From the NCBI GenBank assembly GCA_017305665.1, contig JAFKKH010000029.1, positions 1 to 64,000 on the forward strand: a stretch of DNA of 64,000 nt, written 5' to 3'. A model generated the notes under the pieces. It saw only the letters and a list, made by a program, of their open reading frames with translations. It was not told the DNA's origin and searched no databases. The translations under genes and the position numbers were made by a program. Positions 10,093-18,869 of this stretch are shown here, piece by piece; the stretch's first letter is position 1, and the number at the start of each line of letters is the position of its first letter. The DNA is from Hyphomicrobiales bacterium. GTDB taxonomy: Bacteria > Pseudomonadota > Alphaproteobacteria > Rhizobiales > Xanthobacteraceae.

Positions 10093-10160
10093 GAATCCCC
10101 CGTGCCAGTATGCCAGAGCCGGGTGATCGGGCAACGCGGCAGTTCCTGTATCGCGGGGCC

Positions 10161-10237
10161 TAGTGGAGCGGATTTGACATTCGCTACCCCCTTCGCCGCA
10201 AGTTCGCGCAGCGAATGTCAAATCCTAAGCTCCACTA
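10161..10237. repeat. ATTCGC-type long hairpin repeat, copy 1a
   Basis: Left arm TAGTGGAGCGGATTTGACAT followed by TCGCT (10161-10185) is complementary to the right arm ending TCCACTA at 10237, with a 3-base insertion. First member of a tandem hairpin pair in a 338-base gap between divergent genes. Confidence 0.8.
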
Positions 10238-10250
10238 GTAACTTATAGTT

Positions 10251-10329
10251 GCGAGTGGTTCTGTGATTCTAACATTCGCTAAAGATGCCCGCTGAAAAGC
10301 GATGCGAATGTTAGAATCGAACCACTCGC
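10251..10329. repeat. ATTCGC-type long hairpin repeat, copy 1b
   Basis: Left arm GCGAGTGGTTC...ATTCTAACATTCGC and right arm GCGAATGTTAGAATCGAACC followed by ACTCGC form a hairpin of about 25 pairs. It is the second of the pair and uses different outer arms from copy 1a. It lies about 100 bases upstream of the MFS gene. Confidence 0.8.
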
Positions 10330-10430
10330 GGGGCTGCGGTGCGTTTCCCCGGATTGACGCCCGCAGGACGGCACGTCATGTCATGCGACCGGTGTGCCGG
10401 GCACGCCGCGAATCGGATTTCTTGCCGCCA

Positions 10431-11651
10431 ATGACCACCGTTGCCACCGAATCCCGGTCTTTGCTGCGCGAAAGGCCGTTCCTGTTTTTCCTCGGCACGC
10501 GCACGTTCTCCCGCTTCGCCAGCCAGATCGCGGCGGTCGCCGTGGGCTGGCAGGTCTACGAGCTGACGTCGAGTGCCTTCGTGCTCGGCATGATCGGCCT
10601 CGTGCAGTTTCTGCCGACAGCCGTGCTGGTGTTCATCGCGGGTCATGCGGTGGACCGCTTCGACCGCAAGCGCGTGGTGCAACTCTGCCAGTTGGCGGAA
10701 GGTGTGACGGCGGTGTTCCTGGCGTGGGGCACCTATGCCGGCTGGATCACCGTTCCCGAGATTTTTCTCGCCATGCTGGTGGTCGGTACCGCCGGCGCAT
10801 TCGAAAGCCCGGCGGTGGCGGCGCTGCTGCCGGCCGTGGTGCCCGACGGCACCCTGCAGCGAGCGACCGCGACCTCGAGCGGTTTCGGCCAGCTCGCGAC
10901 CATCACCGGGCCTGCGCTCGGCGGTTTCGCCTATGCGGTCGCACCGGGATTGCCCTACGTCCTGATGGCCGGCTGCTGGCTGATCGGCATGCTCTCGATG
11001 GGCGCGGTGGTGCTGGTGCATCGTCCGGCCGAAACGCCGTCGCCGGACTCCGACGACATCTATGCCGGCTTCAGATTCATCTGGGCGAACCCGGCGATCC
11101 TCGGCACCATCTCGCTCGATCTGTTCGCGGTGCTGCTCGGCGGCGCAACCGCGCTGCTGCCGATCTATGCGCGTGACATCCTGCACACCGGGCCGTGGGG
11201 CCTCGGCATCCTGCGGGCCGCGCCCGCGGTTGGCGCGCTCCTGATGACCATCGTGCTGGCGCGCCACACCATCAGCCGCAAGGTCGGAATGCGCATGTTC
11301 CAGGCGGTCATCGTGTTCGGCGTGGCGACCGTGCTGTTCGCGGTTTCGACCTGGCTCTGGCTCTCGCTGCTGGCGCTCGCCGTCATGGGCGCGGCGGACA
11401 CCATCAGCGTCGTGATCCGCTTCTCACTGGTGCAACTCGCGACGCCGGACGCGATGCGCGGTCGGGTCGGTTCGGTGAACTTCCTGTTCATCAACGCGTC
11501 GAACCAGCTCGGCCAGTTCGAGAGCGGCGTTACGGCGGCGCTGCTCGGCGCGATGCCGGCGGCCGTTCTCGGCGGCGTCGGCACCGTTGCGGTGGCGCTG
11601 ATCTGGATGAAACTGTTCCCGACGCTGCGCGACATGCAGCGGCTGGAGTAG
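10431..11651 (+). CDS. MFS transporter, EntS/MFS_3-like exporter
   Basis: Major facilitator of 406 residues with about 12 hydrophobic segments. The loop-2 signature HAVDRFDRKRVVQ (about residues 67-79) is conserved, and the start FLFFLGTRTFSRFASQIAAVAVGWQVYEL fits the MFS_3/EntS-like group of exporters that includes enterobactin exporters. Substrate is unknown. ATG 10431 is chosen over an upstream frame that runs through the palindromic repeat. Confidence 0.88.
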   Translation: MTTVATESRSLLRERPFLFFLGTRTFSRFASQIAAVAVGWQVYELTSSAFVLGMIGLVQFLPTAVLVFIAGHAVDRFDRKRVVQLCQLAEGVTAVFLAWGTYAGWITVPEIFLAMLVVGTAGAFESPAVAALLPAVVPDGTLQRATATSSGFGQLATITGPALGGFAYAVAPGLPYVLMAGCWLIGMLSMGAVVLVHRPAETPSPDSDDIYAGFRFIWANPAILGTISLDLFAVLLGGATALLPIYARDILHTGPWGLGILRAAPAVGALLMTIVLARHTISRKVGMRMFQAVIVFGVATVLFAVSTWLWLSLLALAVMGAADTISVVIRFSLVQLATPDAMRGRVGSVNFLFINASNQLGQFESGVTAALLGAMPAAVLGGVGTVAVALIWMKLFPTLRDMQRLE

Positions 11652-11674
11652 GGACGCGTGGTTGCGGTGATCTT

Positions 11675-11878
11675 CTAGTTGCAACACGTTCCGCTCTGGA
11701 CCGGCGGACACGGCACCGATCCGTAGGAACAGAACACGCAGCAATCTCCGGCTTTCGGCTTCAGCCGTTTGCCGCAGCCCTTGCAGTCGTAGAAGAACTG
11801 GCAGGCGTCCGTCGGCATCCGCTCGCTGGCGCGATGCCCACAGGCGGGGCAGGTGATGGTGGATTCCAGAATGACCAT
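11675..11878 (-). CDS. GDCCVxC-domain small Cys-rich protein
   Basis: A 67-residue cytoplasmic protein with CPAC (about 8-11), CKGC and the diagnostic GDCCVFCSYGSVPCPPVQ block. This matches the small GDCCVxC family, some members of which are selenoproteins; here all positions are plain Cys codons. Likely metal or redox binding, function unknown. The ATG at 11878 fits family starts (MVILESTITCPACGH); a GTG three codons upstream is possible. It is convergent with the MFS gene and lies upstream of the SDR gene's 3' end. Confidence 0.85.
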   Translation of the reverse strand: MVILESTITCPACGHRASERMPTDACQFFYDCKGCGKRLKPKAGDCCVFCSYGSVPCPPVQSGTCCN

Positions 11879-11910
11879 TGCCTGCACTCCCGCCAGGATG
11901 GATCGACCGC

Positions 11911-12666
11911 CTAGCCCCGCCCGACGAACGGCATCTTGCTCGCCATCACAGTCATGAACAGCACGTTGGCGTCGAGCGGCAACTGCGCCATGTAGGCGAT
12001 GGCGTCGCCGACAGCCTTGGAGTCCATGCGCGGCTCCGGCATCTTGCGGCCGTCCGGCTGCAGAACGCCGTCCACCATGCGGTCGGTCATCGGCGTCGCA
12101 GCGTTGCCGATATCGATCTGGCCGACGGCGATGTCATAGGCGCGGCCGTCGAGGTTGGTGGCCTTGGTGAGGCCGGTGATGGCGTGTTTGGTCGAGGTGT
12201 AGGCCGAGGAGAACGGCCGCGGCGCGTGCGCCGAGATCGAGCCGTTGTTGATGATGCGGCCGCCGCGCGGCGTCTGATCCTTCATGATGCGGAAGGCGTG
12301 CTGGGTGCACAGGAACGGCGCGGTGAGGTTGGTATCGACCACGGCCTGCCACTGGTCGAGCTTGAGATCCTCGAACGGCATCGCCGGCGTGCCCATGCCG
12401 GCGTTGTTGAACAGCAGATCGAGCCGGCCGTATTTGTCCATGGTCTTGGCGAACAGCGCCGCGATGGAGGCGGGGTCGGTCATGTCGGCGGAGACGGGCA
12501 GGCTCTTGCCGCCGGAATCTGCGCCGAGTTTCTGCGTCTCCTCCAGCATGTTGAGGCGGCGGCCGGCCAGCACCACGGTGTAGCCGATCTTCATCAGCGC
12601 GAGCGATGCCGCGCGTCCCACACCGGTGCCTGCGCCCGTCACGATTGCGATCTTGTCTGCAGCCAT
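11911..12666 (-). CDS. SDR-family NAD(P)-dependent oxidoreductase
   Basis: Short-chain dehydrogenase of 251 residues with Rossmann motif TGAGTGVG (about 10-17), NNAG (about 89-92), a Ser in NNGSIS and the catalytic Y-x3-K in AYTSTKHA. Substrate unknown. AGGAAACAAA precedes the ATG. It lies about 25 bases behind the Anbu protease gene on the same strand, so co-transcription is likely. Confidence 0.93.
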   Translation of the reverse strand: MAADKIAIVTGAGTGVGRAASLALMKIGYTVVLAGRRLNMLEETQKLGADSGGKSLPVSADMTDPASIAALFAKTMDKYGRLDLLFNNAGMGTPAMPFEDLKLDQWQAVVDTNLTAPFLCTQHAFRIMKDQTPRGGRIINNGSISAHAPRPFSSAYTSTKHAITGLTKATNLDGRAYDIAVGQIDIGNAATPMTDRMVDGVLQPDGRKMPEPRMDSKAVGDAIAYMAQLPLDANVLFMTVMASKMPFVGRG

Positions 12667-12691
12667 TTTGTTTCCTGCCTTTTGTCCTGCG

Positions 12692-13450
12692 TTACGTTCT
12701 TGCTTCGATCTGGTCTTTATAGGGCGGTCGCGGAATACTCTGATGCGCCGCGCGCAATGCCGCCGACCAGCGTGCCCGCAGGTCGTGGAAGTAGGGTTCG
12801 CCGGCCTCGATGCGATGATGGAGGTCGGCCTCGCAGACGTCGTTGCGTACAACCAGAATATCGATCGGCAGGCCGACGCCGAGGTTGGAGCGCATCGTCG
12901 AGTCCATCGAGATCAGGCCGGTCTTCAGCGCATCGTAGAGATCGACGTCATAATGCATCGCGCGGTCGAGCACCGGCTTGCCGTATTTGTGCTCTCCGAT
13001 CTGCAGATAGGGCGTGTCGGTGGTGCATTCGATGAAGTTGCCGGCGGTATAGATCATGAAGAGCTGCATCCGGGCGCCCTTGATCTGGCCGCCGAACAGG
13101 AACGAGACGTCGAAGCTGACGTCCTCGGCCCGCAGCGCGGCGCCCTCGGTGGCATGGACGCCGCGGATGGCGCGGCCGATGCGCTGCGCGGCCTGGAACA
13201 TGGTCGGCGCGTTCAGCAGGGTCTCGACCTCGCCGGTTTCATGGTTCTCGAAGCCCTCGCTCAGCGTCGAGAGAACCGACTGGGATATGGCGAGATTGCC
13301 GGCGCTGGCGATCGCCATCATGCGCTCGCCGGGCGTGCTGAAAACGTGCAGTTTGCGAAAAGTCGAGACATTGTCGAGGCCGGCATTGGTGCGGGTGTCG
13401 GCGATCATCACCAGACCGTCTTTCACCAGAATCCCGCAGCAATAGGTCAT
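12692..13450 (-). CDS. Anbu, proteasome-type protease
   Basis: Predicted proteasome-type protease (COG3484, Anbu or ancestral beta subunit) of 252 residues. It begins [24 protein letters not shown]; after Met removal Thr2 would be the N-terminal nucleophile as in HslV and proteasome beta subunits, with D18 and a later Lys in the fold. Anbu often clusters with alpha-E, ATP-grasp and transglutaminase genes. None of these is beside it here; the neighbour is an SDR gene. Natural substrates are unknown. Confidence 0.88.
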   Translation of the reverse strand: MTYCCGILVKDGLVMIADTRTNAGLDNVSTFRKLHVFSTPGERMMAIASAGNLAISQSVLSTLSEGFENHETGEVETLLNAPTMFQAAQRIGRAIRGVHATEGAALRAEDVSFDVSFLFGGQIKGARMQLFMIYTAGNFIECTTDTPYLQIGEHKYGKPVLDRAMHYDVDLYDALKTGLISMDSTMRSNLGVGLPIDILVVRNDVCEADLHHRIEAGEPYFHDLRARWSAALRAAHQSIPRPPYKDQIEART

Positions 13451-13747
13451 TCCTGGTCCTCGGCCTTCTCTTGAGCGTGAGCTTAGTAGCGAATTTTGCC
13501 GGATGCTCCAACCCCTCCGCGCAACCCTTTGCCCCGGTGGGGACGCTGGTCAGCGCGATGGAGGCGCGATATGCATTTGGGACGGACGTCTACCACTGTC
13601 CGGGCGAGGCCAAAAAAGCGCGGGACAGCGCCTAATTCGGCGACCGTTCCGGATGACTTCGACGGCTCGGGCGAGCAGGATTTTGGAATGACGCGGGCGG
13701 TGTTCCGCGGGCGAGGACAACGGTCCCGCTGACGGCAAGGAGAGGTC

Positions 13748-14491
13748 ATGAGCGACATCATCACCGCGGGCATTCTGGTGATCGGCGACGAAATCCTGTC
13801 CGGACGGACCAAGGACAAGAATATCGGTTTCATCGCCGAGTACCTGACCAATATCGGTATCGACCTGAAGGAAGTGCGCGTCGTTTCCGACGACGAGGCC
13901 GATATCATTGCCGCGTTGAATGCGCTGCGGGCGCGCTACACCTATGTCTTCACCACCGGCGGCATCGGCCCGACCCATGACGACATCACCGCCGACAGCA
14001 TTGCGAAAGCGTTCGGCGTCGGCATCGACCACCACCCGGAGGTGGTGGCGCGCTTCAAGGAGCGGTTCAAGAATCCGGGCGAACTCAACGAGGCGCGGCT
14101 GCGCATGGCGCGCATCCCCGACGGCGCCGAACTGATCCAGAGCGCGACCATCCTGGCGCCGGGCTTCAAGCTCGGCAACGTCATCACCATGGCGGGCGTG
14201 CCCTCGATCATGCAGGCGATGATGGACATCGTCGCGCCGCGGCTGCAGTCGGGCACGCGGATGCTGTCGGAATCGGTGCGCGCCGATTGCCGCGAGGGCG
14301 ACGTCGGCACGCCGCTGCGCGCCATCGCGGAAGCGCATCCCGACACCATCATCGGCAGCTATCCGTTCCTCGACGAGAACGGCAAGCCGAACACCAGCCT
14401 CGTGGTGCGTTCGCGCGATCAGGCCAAGCTGACTGCTGCCATGGATGCGGTAAAGACCATGCTAGCAGGGATGAAGGCGGCGCAAGCGTGA
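13748..14491 (+). CDS. CinA N-terminal/MoaB-like molybdopterin-binding domain protein
   Basis: A 247-residue single-domain protein of the competence/damage-inducible CinA-like (MoCF_biosynth) family. It starts [19 protein letters not shown] and carries [15 protein letters not shown] (about 69-83), the nucleotide/pterin-binding loop. It lacks the CinA amidase domain. Related proteins act as nucleotide pyrophosphatases, but the role here is uncertain. AGGAGAGGTC lies just upstream of the ATG. The xanthine phosphoribosyltransferase start follows after a few bases, so they form an operon. Confidence 0.9.
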   Translation: MSDIITAGILVIGDEILSGRTKDKNIGFIAEYLTNIGIDLKEVRVVSDDEADIIAALNALRARYTYVFTTGGIGPTHDDITADSIAKAFGVGIDHHPEVVARFKERFKNPGELNEARLRMARIPDGAELIQSATILAPGFKLGNVITMAGVPSIMQAMMDIVAPRLQSGTRMLSESVRADCREGDVGTPLRAIAEAHPDTIIGSYPFLDENGKPNTSLVVRSRDQAKLTAAMDAVKTMLAGMKAAQA

Positions 14492-14498
14492 GGAGAGC

Positions 14499-14999
14499 GT
14501 GACCCAGACTCCCGACAAGGCCTTTCCGGTTTCGTGGGACCAGTTCCACCGCGATTGCCGTGCGCTGACATGGCGGCTGAACGAGGCCGGTCCGTTTCAT
14601 GCCGTCGTGGGGATCACCCGCGGCGGCCTGGTGCCGGCGGCGATCGTGGCGCGCGAGCTCGGCATCCGCGTCATCGATACCGTCTGCATCGCAAGCTACG
14701 ACCACACCCGGCAGAGCGAATTGAAGGTGCTGAAGGGTATTTCGGAGGAAACCGCGAAACTCGGCGGCGGCACCGGCAAGGGACTTCTGATCGTCGACGA
14801 TCTCGTCGACACCGGCGCGACCGCGCGGGTGGTCCGCGCCATGATTCCGGACGCGCATTTTGCGACCGTCTACGCCAAGCCGAAGGGACGGCCGCTGGTC
14901 GACACCTTCATCACCGAGGTGTCGCAGGACACCTGGATCTATTTTCCGTGGGATCTCGGCCTGTCGTTCCAACCGCCGGTGCGCGACGGTGCGGCGTGA
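14499..14999 (+). CDS. gpt: Xanthine phosphoribosyltransferase
   Basis: Purine salvage enzyme of 166 residues converting xanthine or guanine plus PRPP to the nucleotide. The PRPP-binding loop [15 protein letters not shown] (about 96-110) and ITRGGLVPA (about 39-47) are intact. The start is GTG at 14499, right after AGGAGA at a short spacing; no better start keeps the conserved N-terminus. It is 7 bases behind the CinA-like gene. Confidence 0.93.
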   Translation: MTQTPDKAFPVSWDQFHRDCRALTWRLNEAGPFHAVVGITRGGLVPAAIVARELGIRVIDTVCIASYDHTRQSELKVLKGISEETAKLGGGTGKGLLIVDDLVDTGATARVVRAMIPDAHFATVYAKPKGRPLVDTFITEVSQDTWIYFPWDLGLSFQPPVRDGAA

Positions 15000-15022
15000 G
15001 ATTCGACGGAACACATCGATGC

Positions 15023-15142
15023 CGTCATTCCGGGACACGCGTTTTCGCGTGAGCCACAGATGTGCATTGCACATCGGGGAATCCATAATCCCCGCCGTGG
15101 TTATGGATTCCGGACAGCCGCTTCGCGGCTTCCGGAATGACG
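15023..15142. repeat. CGTCATTCCGG-type palindromic intergenic repeat, copy 2
   Basis: Opens CGTCATTCCGGGACACGCG and closes TCCGGAATGACG, with GGAATCCATAA and TTATGGATTCC in the middle. Lies between gpt and the following gene on the same strand. Confidence 0.85.
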
Positions 15143-15188
15143 ACAGAGATTGCGAGGCCGTTTAATCCATCGAAGCCGAACCACTGTG

Positions 15189-15815
15189 ATGAACCATCCC
15201 CTGCAAAACCGCGTCACGCCATTGGGCGAAATCATTGCGACGCCTGAGCGCGGCACCTTCACAGGCAATCGCGGCATCATCCACGATCCGGCCACGCGAA
15301 CGCTGCTGAAGCGGCGCTGGACGACGAAGGCATGGATCACCTGCGTCTGCGAATTCCGTGGCCGCCGCCGCGACGTGATGGGCACGCAGAGCTGGACCGA
15401 GCTGTTCTTTCTCGACGAGGCGACGGCCTTCGCGGCCGGACATCGCCCGTGCTTCTATTGCCGGCGCGACGATGCGAATGCGTTTCGCGCGGCGTGGGCG
15501 AGGGGCAATCGCACCGGCGCGCTTCGAGCACCCGAGATCGACGCTGCGCTCCATGCCGAGCGGCTCGACGGCCGGACAAAACGGTTGCACCCGTTGTCAA
15601 AGCCTTTGAGCGATCTGCCCGACGGCGCCATGGTGCAGGCGGGGCAGGAGAGTTTTGTGGTCGCGAGCGGCCGGCCGCTGCGCTGGACCTTCGGCGGCTA
15701 TCGTGCGGTCGATGCGCCGCTGGTCGATGCAAAGCTGATTACGCCGCTGTCAACAGTGCGAGCGTTGGCCGCCGGATACAAACCGGTGCTGCATAAGAGC
15801 GCGCAAAAAGAATAA
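15189..15815 (+). CDS. Conserved hypothetical protein with CxC and CxxC pairs
   Basis: A 208-residue cytoplasmic protein I do not recognise by name. Two cysteine pairs, C52-x-C54 (TCVCEF) and C88-x2-C91 (HRPCFYCRRDD), could bind one zinc ion. The segment RTLLKRRWTTKAWITCVCEFRGRRRDVM looks basic and possibly nucleic-acid binding. No signal peptide or membrane segment. The ATG at 15189 lies 47 bases after the palindromic repeat. No function is claimed. Confidence 0.75.
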   Translation: MNHPLQNRVTPLGEIIATPERGTFTGNRGIIHDPATRTLLKRRWTTKAWITCVCEFRGRRRDVMGTQSWTELFFLDEATAFAAGHRPCFYCRRDDANAFRAAWARGNRTGALRAPEIDAALHAERLDGRTKRLHPLSKPLSDLPDGAMVQAGQESFVVASGRPLRWTFGGYRAVDAPLVDAKLITPLSTVRALAAGYKPVLHKSAQKE

Positions 15816-15816
15816 C

Positions 15817-15916
15817 GTCATCCTGAGGAGGCCGCGTCAGCGGCCGTCTCGAAGGATGGACCGCGTGCAGCGCCATCCTTCGAAGCGCGCAAGACGGCGC
15901 GCACCTCAGGATGACG
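15817..15916. repeat. CGTCATCCTGAG-type palindromic intergenic repeat
   Basis: Begins CGTCATCCTGAGG and ends CCTCAGGATGACG, with internal TCGAAGGATGG and CCATCCTTCGA, so the 100 bases fold into a long hairpin. A second palindrome family, distinct from CGTCATTCCGG. It lies between convergent genes and may help termination. Confidence 0.85.
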
Positions 15917-15946
15917 CTTACCTCCCGTGTTGGCTCGCAACTAACC

Positions 15947-16207
15947 CTAACGCACCGTCTTGCCGTTCTGATCCACCGGCATGCGAGAATCCCGCAAGGC
16001 GAATTCCCGCACCACGATCCGGCAACGTTCGACTTCGGCGGCATCGGCACGGCGTGTTTTGGTCGCATGCGCGGCTTTGGTGGCATGCTTCAACACGTCT
16101 TCGCAATGATGCAGCACGTGACGGTCGGGCGCGTGCACGGGCGCCGCGACGACGCGCGACGCCATCGCCGCCGTGGCGGCGAGCAGCAGCAGGGTCCGCA
16201 AGATCAT
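15947..16207 (-). CDS. Small secreted His/Cys-containing protein coupled to the MetE-like gene
   Basis: Predicted 86-residue protein with a Sec signal peptide (MILRTLLLLAATAAMASRVVA, likely cut after A20-A23). The mature part is short, basic and contains HVLHHCED and ERCR, thus two Cys and several His. Its ATG overlaps the stop codon of the MetE-like gene as ATGA, evidence for translational coupling. I do not recognise the family. It could be a small metal-binding periplasmic protein; that is inference only. Confidence 0.6.
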   Translation of the reverse strand: MILRTLLLLAATAAMASRVVAAPVHAPDRHVLHHCEDVLKHATKAAHATKTRRADAAEVERCRIVVREFALRDSRMPVDQNGKTVR

Positions 16208-17226
16208 CCAAGCCTCGTACGCGCGAGCTTCGCACCGGCGCCGAGCGCCTGCAGCTTGGCTTCCGCGATGTCGCGGTGCATCGGCGCCATGCCGCAATTG
16301 GTGGTGGCGACGATCTTGTCCTTCGGCACGTGCTTCATCACGGCTTCGATCGTTGTCACCACATCCTCCGGCGTTTCGACCTCGTCGGTGGCAACGTCGA
16401 TGACGCCAGCCTGAATCACCTTGCCCTTGAGCAGGCCGAGCAATTCCAGCGGCACTCGCGAGTTGCGGCATTCCACCGCAACCTGCTGGATCGAACTGGC
16501 GGCGATGGCGGGAAAAGTCTCCTCGTATTGCCGCCACTCGTTGCCGAGCGTCTTTTTCCAGTCGGTGTTCGCCTTGATGCCATAGCCGTAGCAGATGTGC
16601 ACGGCAGTCGCGCAGGTCAGCCCTTGCGCCGCGCGCTCCAGCGCCTTGATGCCCCAGTCGCGCACCTGATCCATGTAAACGTTGAAGGCGGGCTCATCGA
16701 ACTGGATGACGTCGACGCCGTCGGCCTGAAGCGCCCGCGCTTCCTCGTTGAGCAGTTCCGCGAAGGCGAACGCCATCTTGACGCGATCGCCATAGTGTTT
16801 GTCGGCGATGGTATCGATCAAGGTCATCGGGCCGGGCAGGGTGAACTTGAGCTTGTTCTTCGTGTGTGCGCGAGCGGCGCGGGCCTCGTCGGCGTGGACG
16901 CGGCCCTTGAGGCGCACCGGCGCGACCACTTGCGGCACCATCGCCTTGTAGCGATCGTTACGGATTCCCATTTCGACCTTGTGCGCGAAGTCGATGCCAT
17001 CGATGTTGGCGAGGAAGCCATGGACGAAATGCTGTCGGGCCATTTCACCATCGGTGACGATGTCGACACTGGCATCTTCCTGCAGCTTCACCGCGAGCAG
17101 CGTGGCGTCGCGCTTGGCGCGGGCGAGCTCGGCGCCTTCGGACTTCCAGGGCGCCCACAGCATGTTGGGCTCCGCCAGCCACTCGGGTTTCGGCAGCGAG
17201 CCGGCATTGGTGGTGGGAAACAACAT
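16204..17226 (-). CDS. MetE C-terminal-like (core) cobalamin-independent methionine synthase family protein
   Basis: A 340-residue protein of the UROD/MetE-C fold without the N-terminal half of classical MetE. The zinc set is visible: H210-x-C212 (VHICYG), E252 (VECRNSR) and C311 (TTNCGM). It also has the FTLPGPMT and QFDEPAF motifs of substrate sites. Stand-alone cores like this either make methionine with a non-folate methyl donor or act on other thiol substrates; the sequence cannot decide. No DUF1852 (MesX) partner is seen. It overlaps the small secreted protein gene by four bases. Confidence 0.85.
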   Translation of the reverse strand: MLFPTTNAGSLPKPEWLAEPNMLWAPWKSEGAELARAKRDATLLAVKLQEDASVDIVTDGEMARQHFVHGFLANIDGIDFAHKVEMGIRNDRYKAMVPQVVAPVRLKGRVHADEARAARAHTKNKLKFTLPGPMTLIDTIADKHYGDRVKMAFAFAELLNEEARALQADGVDVIQFDEPAFNVYMDQVRDWGIKALERAAQGLTCATAVHICYGYGIKANTDWKKTLGNEWRQYEETFPAIAASSIQQVAVECRNSRVPLELLGLLKGKVIQAGVIDVATDEVETPEDVVTTIEAVMKHVPKDKIVATTNCGMAPMHRDIAEAKLQALGAGAKLARTRLG

Positions 17227-17397
17227 ATGATGGCCCTCCCGGCGTTTCGATTTGGCCGTCTATCTGCCACGCTTTGCCCGCGCGGTACATAACACAAAGC
17301 TCATCGGCGACGGCTTGCCAGCCATACCGCTGAAATTGCTGGCAAGGCTTGGTGCCTTGACTACAATCCGGCTCAACCAATCTGATCCGGAGCCGCC

Positions 17398-18102
17398 ATG
17401 ATCGATCTGCACTACGCGCCGACGCCGAATGGCTGGAAAATCTCGATCATGCTGGAGGAATTGGGGCTACCCTACAACGTCATCCCGGTGAACATTCGTG
17501 CCGGCGAACAGTTCCGCCCGGAATTTCTGGCGATCAGCCCGAACAACCGCATTCCCGCCATCGTCGATCACGAACCCGCCGACGGCGGCGCGCCGTTTTC
17601 GGTGTTCGAGACCGGTGCGATCCTGATCTATCTCGCCGAGAAGACCGGGCGCTTCCTGCCGACGGACATGCGCGGTCGATCCAAAGTGATCCAATGGGTG
17701 ATGTGGCAGATGAGCGGGCTCGGGCCGATGCTCGGTCAGCACGGCCATTTCGCGCTCTACGCGGCGGAGAAGATTCCCTATGCCATCACGCGCTATCGCG
17801 ACGAGGCCGCGCGGCTCTATGGCGTGCTGGACCGGCAACTGCAGAAGACTGGTGCCTACGTCGCGGGAGATGAGTATTCCATCGCCGACATCGCCTGCTT
17901 TCCTTGGACCATGACCCACAAGGCGCAGGGCTTTACGCTCGACGACTATCCGGGCGTCAAGCGCTGGTACGCGACGGTGCGGGCGCGGCCTCAAGTGCAG
18001 GCTGGCCTGGCCATTGGCAAGTTCGTCAAGGAGCCGTTCGACGAGGAGTCCCGCCGCAACATGTTCGGCGAGGCGGCGAAGGCGCTGGCTGGAAGGACCT
18101 GA
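17398..18102 (+). CDS. Glutathione S-transferase family protein (Nu-class-like)
   Basis: A 234-residue GST with thioredoxin-like N-domain (IDLHYAPTPNGWKISIMLEELGLPY, cis-Pro in NRIPAIVD, ETGAILIYLAEKTG) and an all-helical C-domain. The TPNG start and length resemble YfcG/YghU Nu-class enzymes, which act as disulfide-bond reductases with glutathione. GGAGCC precedes the ATG. Same strand as the HCCA isomerase gene, also a glutathione-fold enzyme, but separated from it by a palindromic repeat. Confidence 0.9.
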   Translation: MIDLHYAPTPNGWKISIMLEELGLPYNVIPVNIRAGEQFRPEFLAISPNNRIPAIVDHEPADGGAPFSVFETGAILIYLAEKTGRFLPTDMRGRSKVIQWVMWQMSGLGPMLGQHGHFALYAAEKIPYAITRYRDEAARLYGVLDRQLQKTGAYVAGDEYSIADIACFPWTMTHKAQGFTLDDYPGVKRWYATVRARPQVQAGLAIGKFVKEPFDEESRRNMFGEAAKALAGRT

Positions 18103-18124
18103 TGGACACGGTATTCATTGTAGT

Positions 18125-18223
18125 CGTCATTCCGGGATGCTCCGCTTGGCGCAGGCCCGGAATCTATGCTCCCTGCAGGGGGTATGGATTCCGGGCTCGC
18201 GCTTCGCACGCCCCGGAATGACG
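18125..18223. repeat. CGTCATTCCGG-type palindromic intergenic repeat, copy 3
   Basis: CGTCATTCCGGGATGC at the left, CCCCGGAATGACG at the right, with GGAATCTATG and TATGGATTCC internally. Short version of about 99 bases. Confidence 0.85.
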
Positions 18224-18266
18224 CTCCTGATAGGACGTCGCTCAACGTAACAAGCAAGGATAAATC

Positions 18267-18869
18267 ATGATCGAATTCTTCTTCGACTGTTCCAGCCCCT
18301 GGACCTATCTCGCCTTCCACAACATCCAGCCGCTGGCGAAGGAGTTCGGCGAGACGATTTCATGGCGGCCGATCCTGGTCGGCGGCATCTTCAATTCGAT
18401 CAATCCGAGCGTTTATGCGTCGCGCGAAAAGCCCGTGGTGCCGAAGGCCCGCTACATGAAGAAGGATCTCGCGGACTGGGCGCGCTCGGCCGGCCTTGCC
18501 ATCAAGATGCCGCCGACGGTGTTCCCGGTGAACAGCGTCAAGGCCATGCGCGGCTGCATCTGGCTCGGCAACGATGCGATGGTGCCGTTCGCAACGGCGG
18601 TGTTCGAGGCCTATTGGGGCGACGACAAGGACATTTCGCGCGAGCCCGTGCTGGCCGAGATTTGCAAATCGGTCGACATCGATCCGGAAAAGCTGCTGAC
18701 CGGCATCGGTGACGAGGGCATCAAGAACGAGCTGAAGGCCAACACTGATGAGGCCATCGCGCGCGGCGCGTTCGGTTCGCCGACCATCTTTATCAACAAA
18801 ACCGACATGTATTTCGGCAACGACCGCCTGCCGCTGATCCGCGAGGCGTTGCAGCGGAAGGCCGCCTGA
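18267..18869 (+). CDS. 2-hydroxychromene-2-carboxylate isomerase (DsbA/kappa-GST fold)
   Basis: A 200-residue glutathione-dependent isomerase-like protein. The N-terminal FFFDCSSPWTYLAF (about 4-17) is the usual kappa-GST start with Ser for glutathione activation, and GSPTIFINKTDMYFGNDRL (about 171-189) is the conserved C-terminal block. Known members isomerise hydroxychromene carboxylate in naphthalene breakdown, but many are in genomes without that pathway. AAGGA precedes the ATG. Its stop overlaps the ATG of the next gene by one base. Confidence 0.92.
   Translation: MIEFFFDCSSPWTYLAFHNIQPLAKEFGETISWRPILVGGIFNSINPSVYASREKPVVPKARYMKKDLADWARSAGLAIKMPPTVFPVNSVKAMRGCIWLGNDAMVPFATAVFEAYWGDDKDISREPVLAEICKSVDIDPEKLLTGIGDEGIKNELKANTDEAIARGAFGSPTIFINKTDMYFGNDRLPLIREALQRKAA

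Noticed and set aside
13496-13732. Short plus-strand frames between Anbu and the CinA-like gene
   Set aside because: No ribosome site, no homologue recognised, Arg-rich composition as expected by chance in GC-rich DNA. The 297-base gap holds no supported gene.
15856-17292. 478-codon plus-strand frame
   Set aside because: Antisense to the MetE-like gene and its small partner; protein has no recognisable features.
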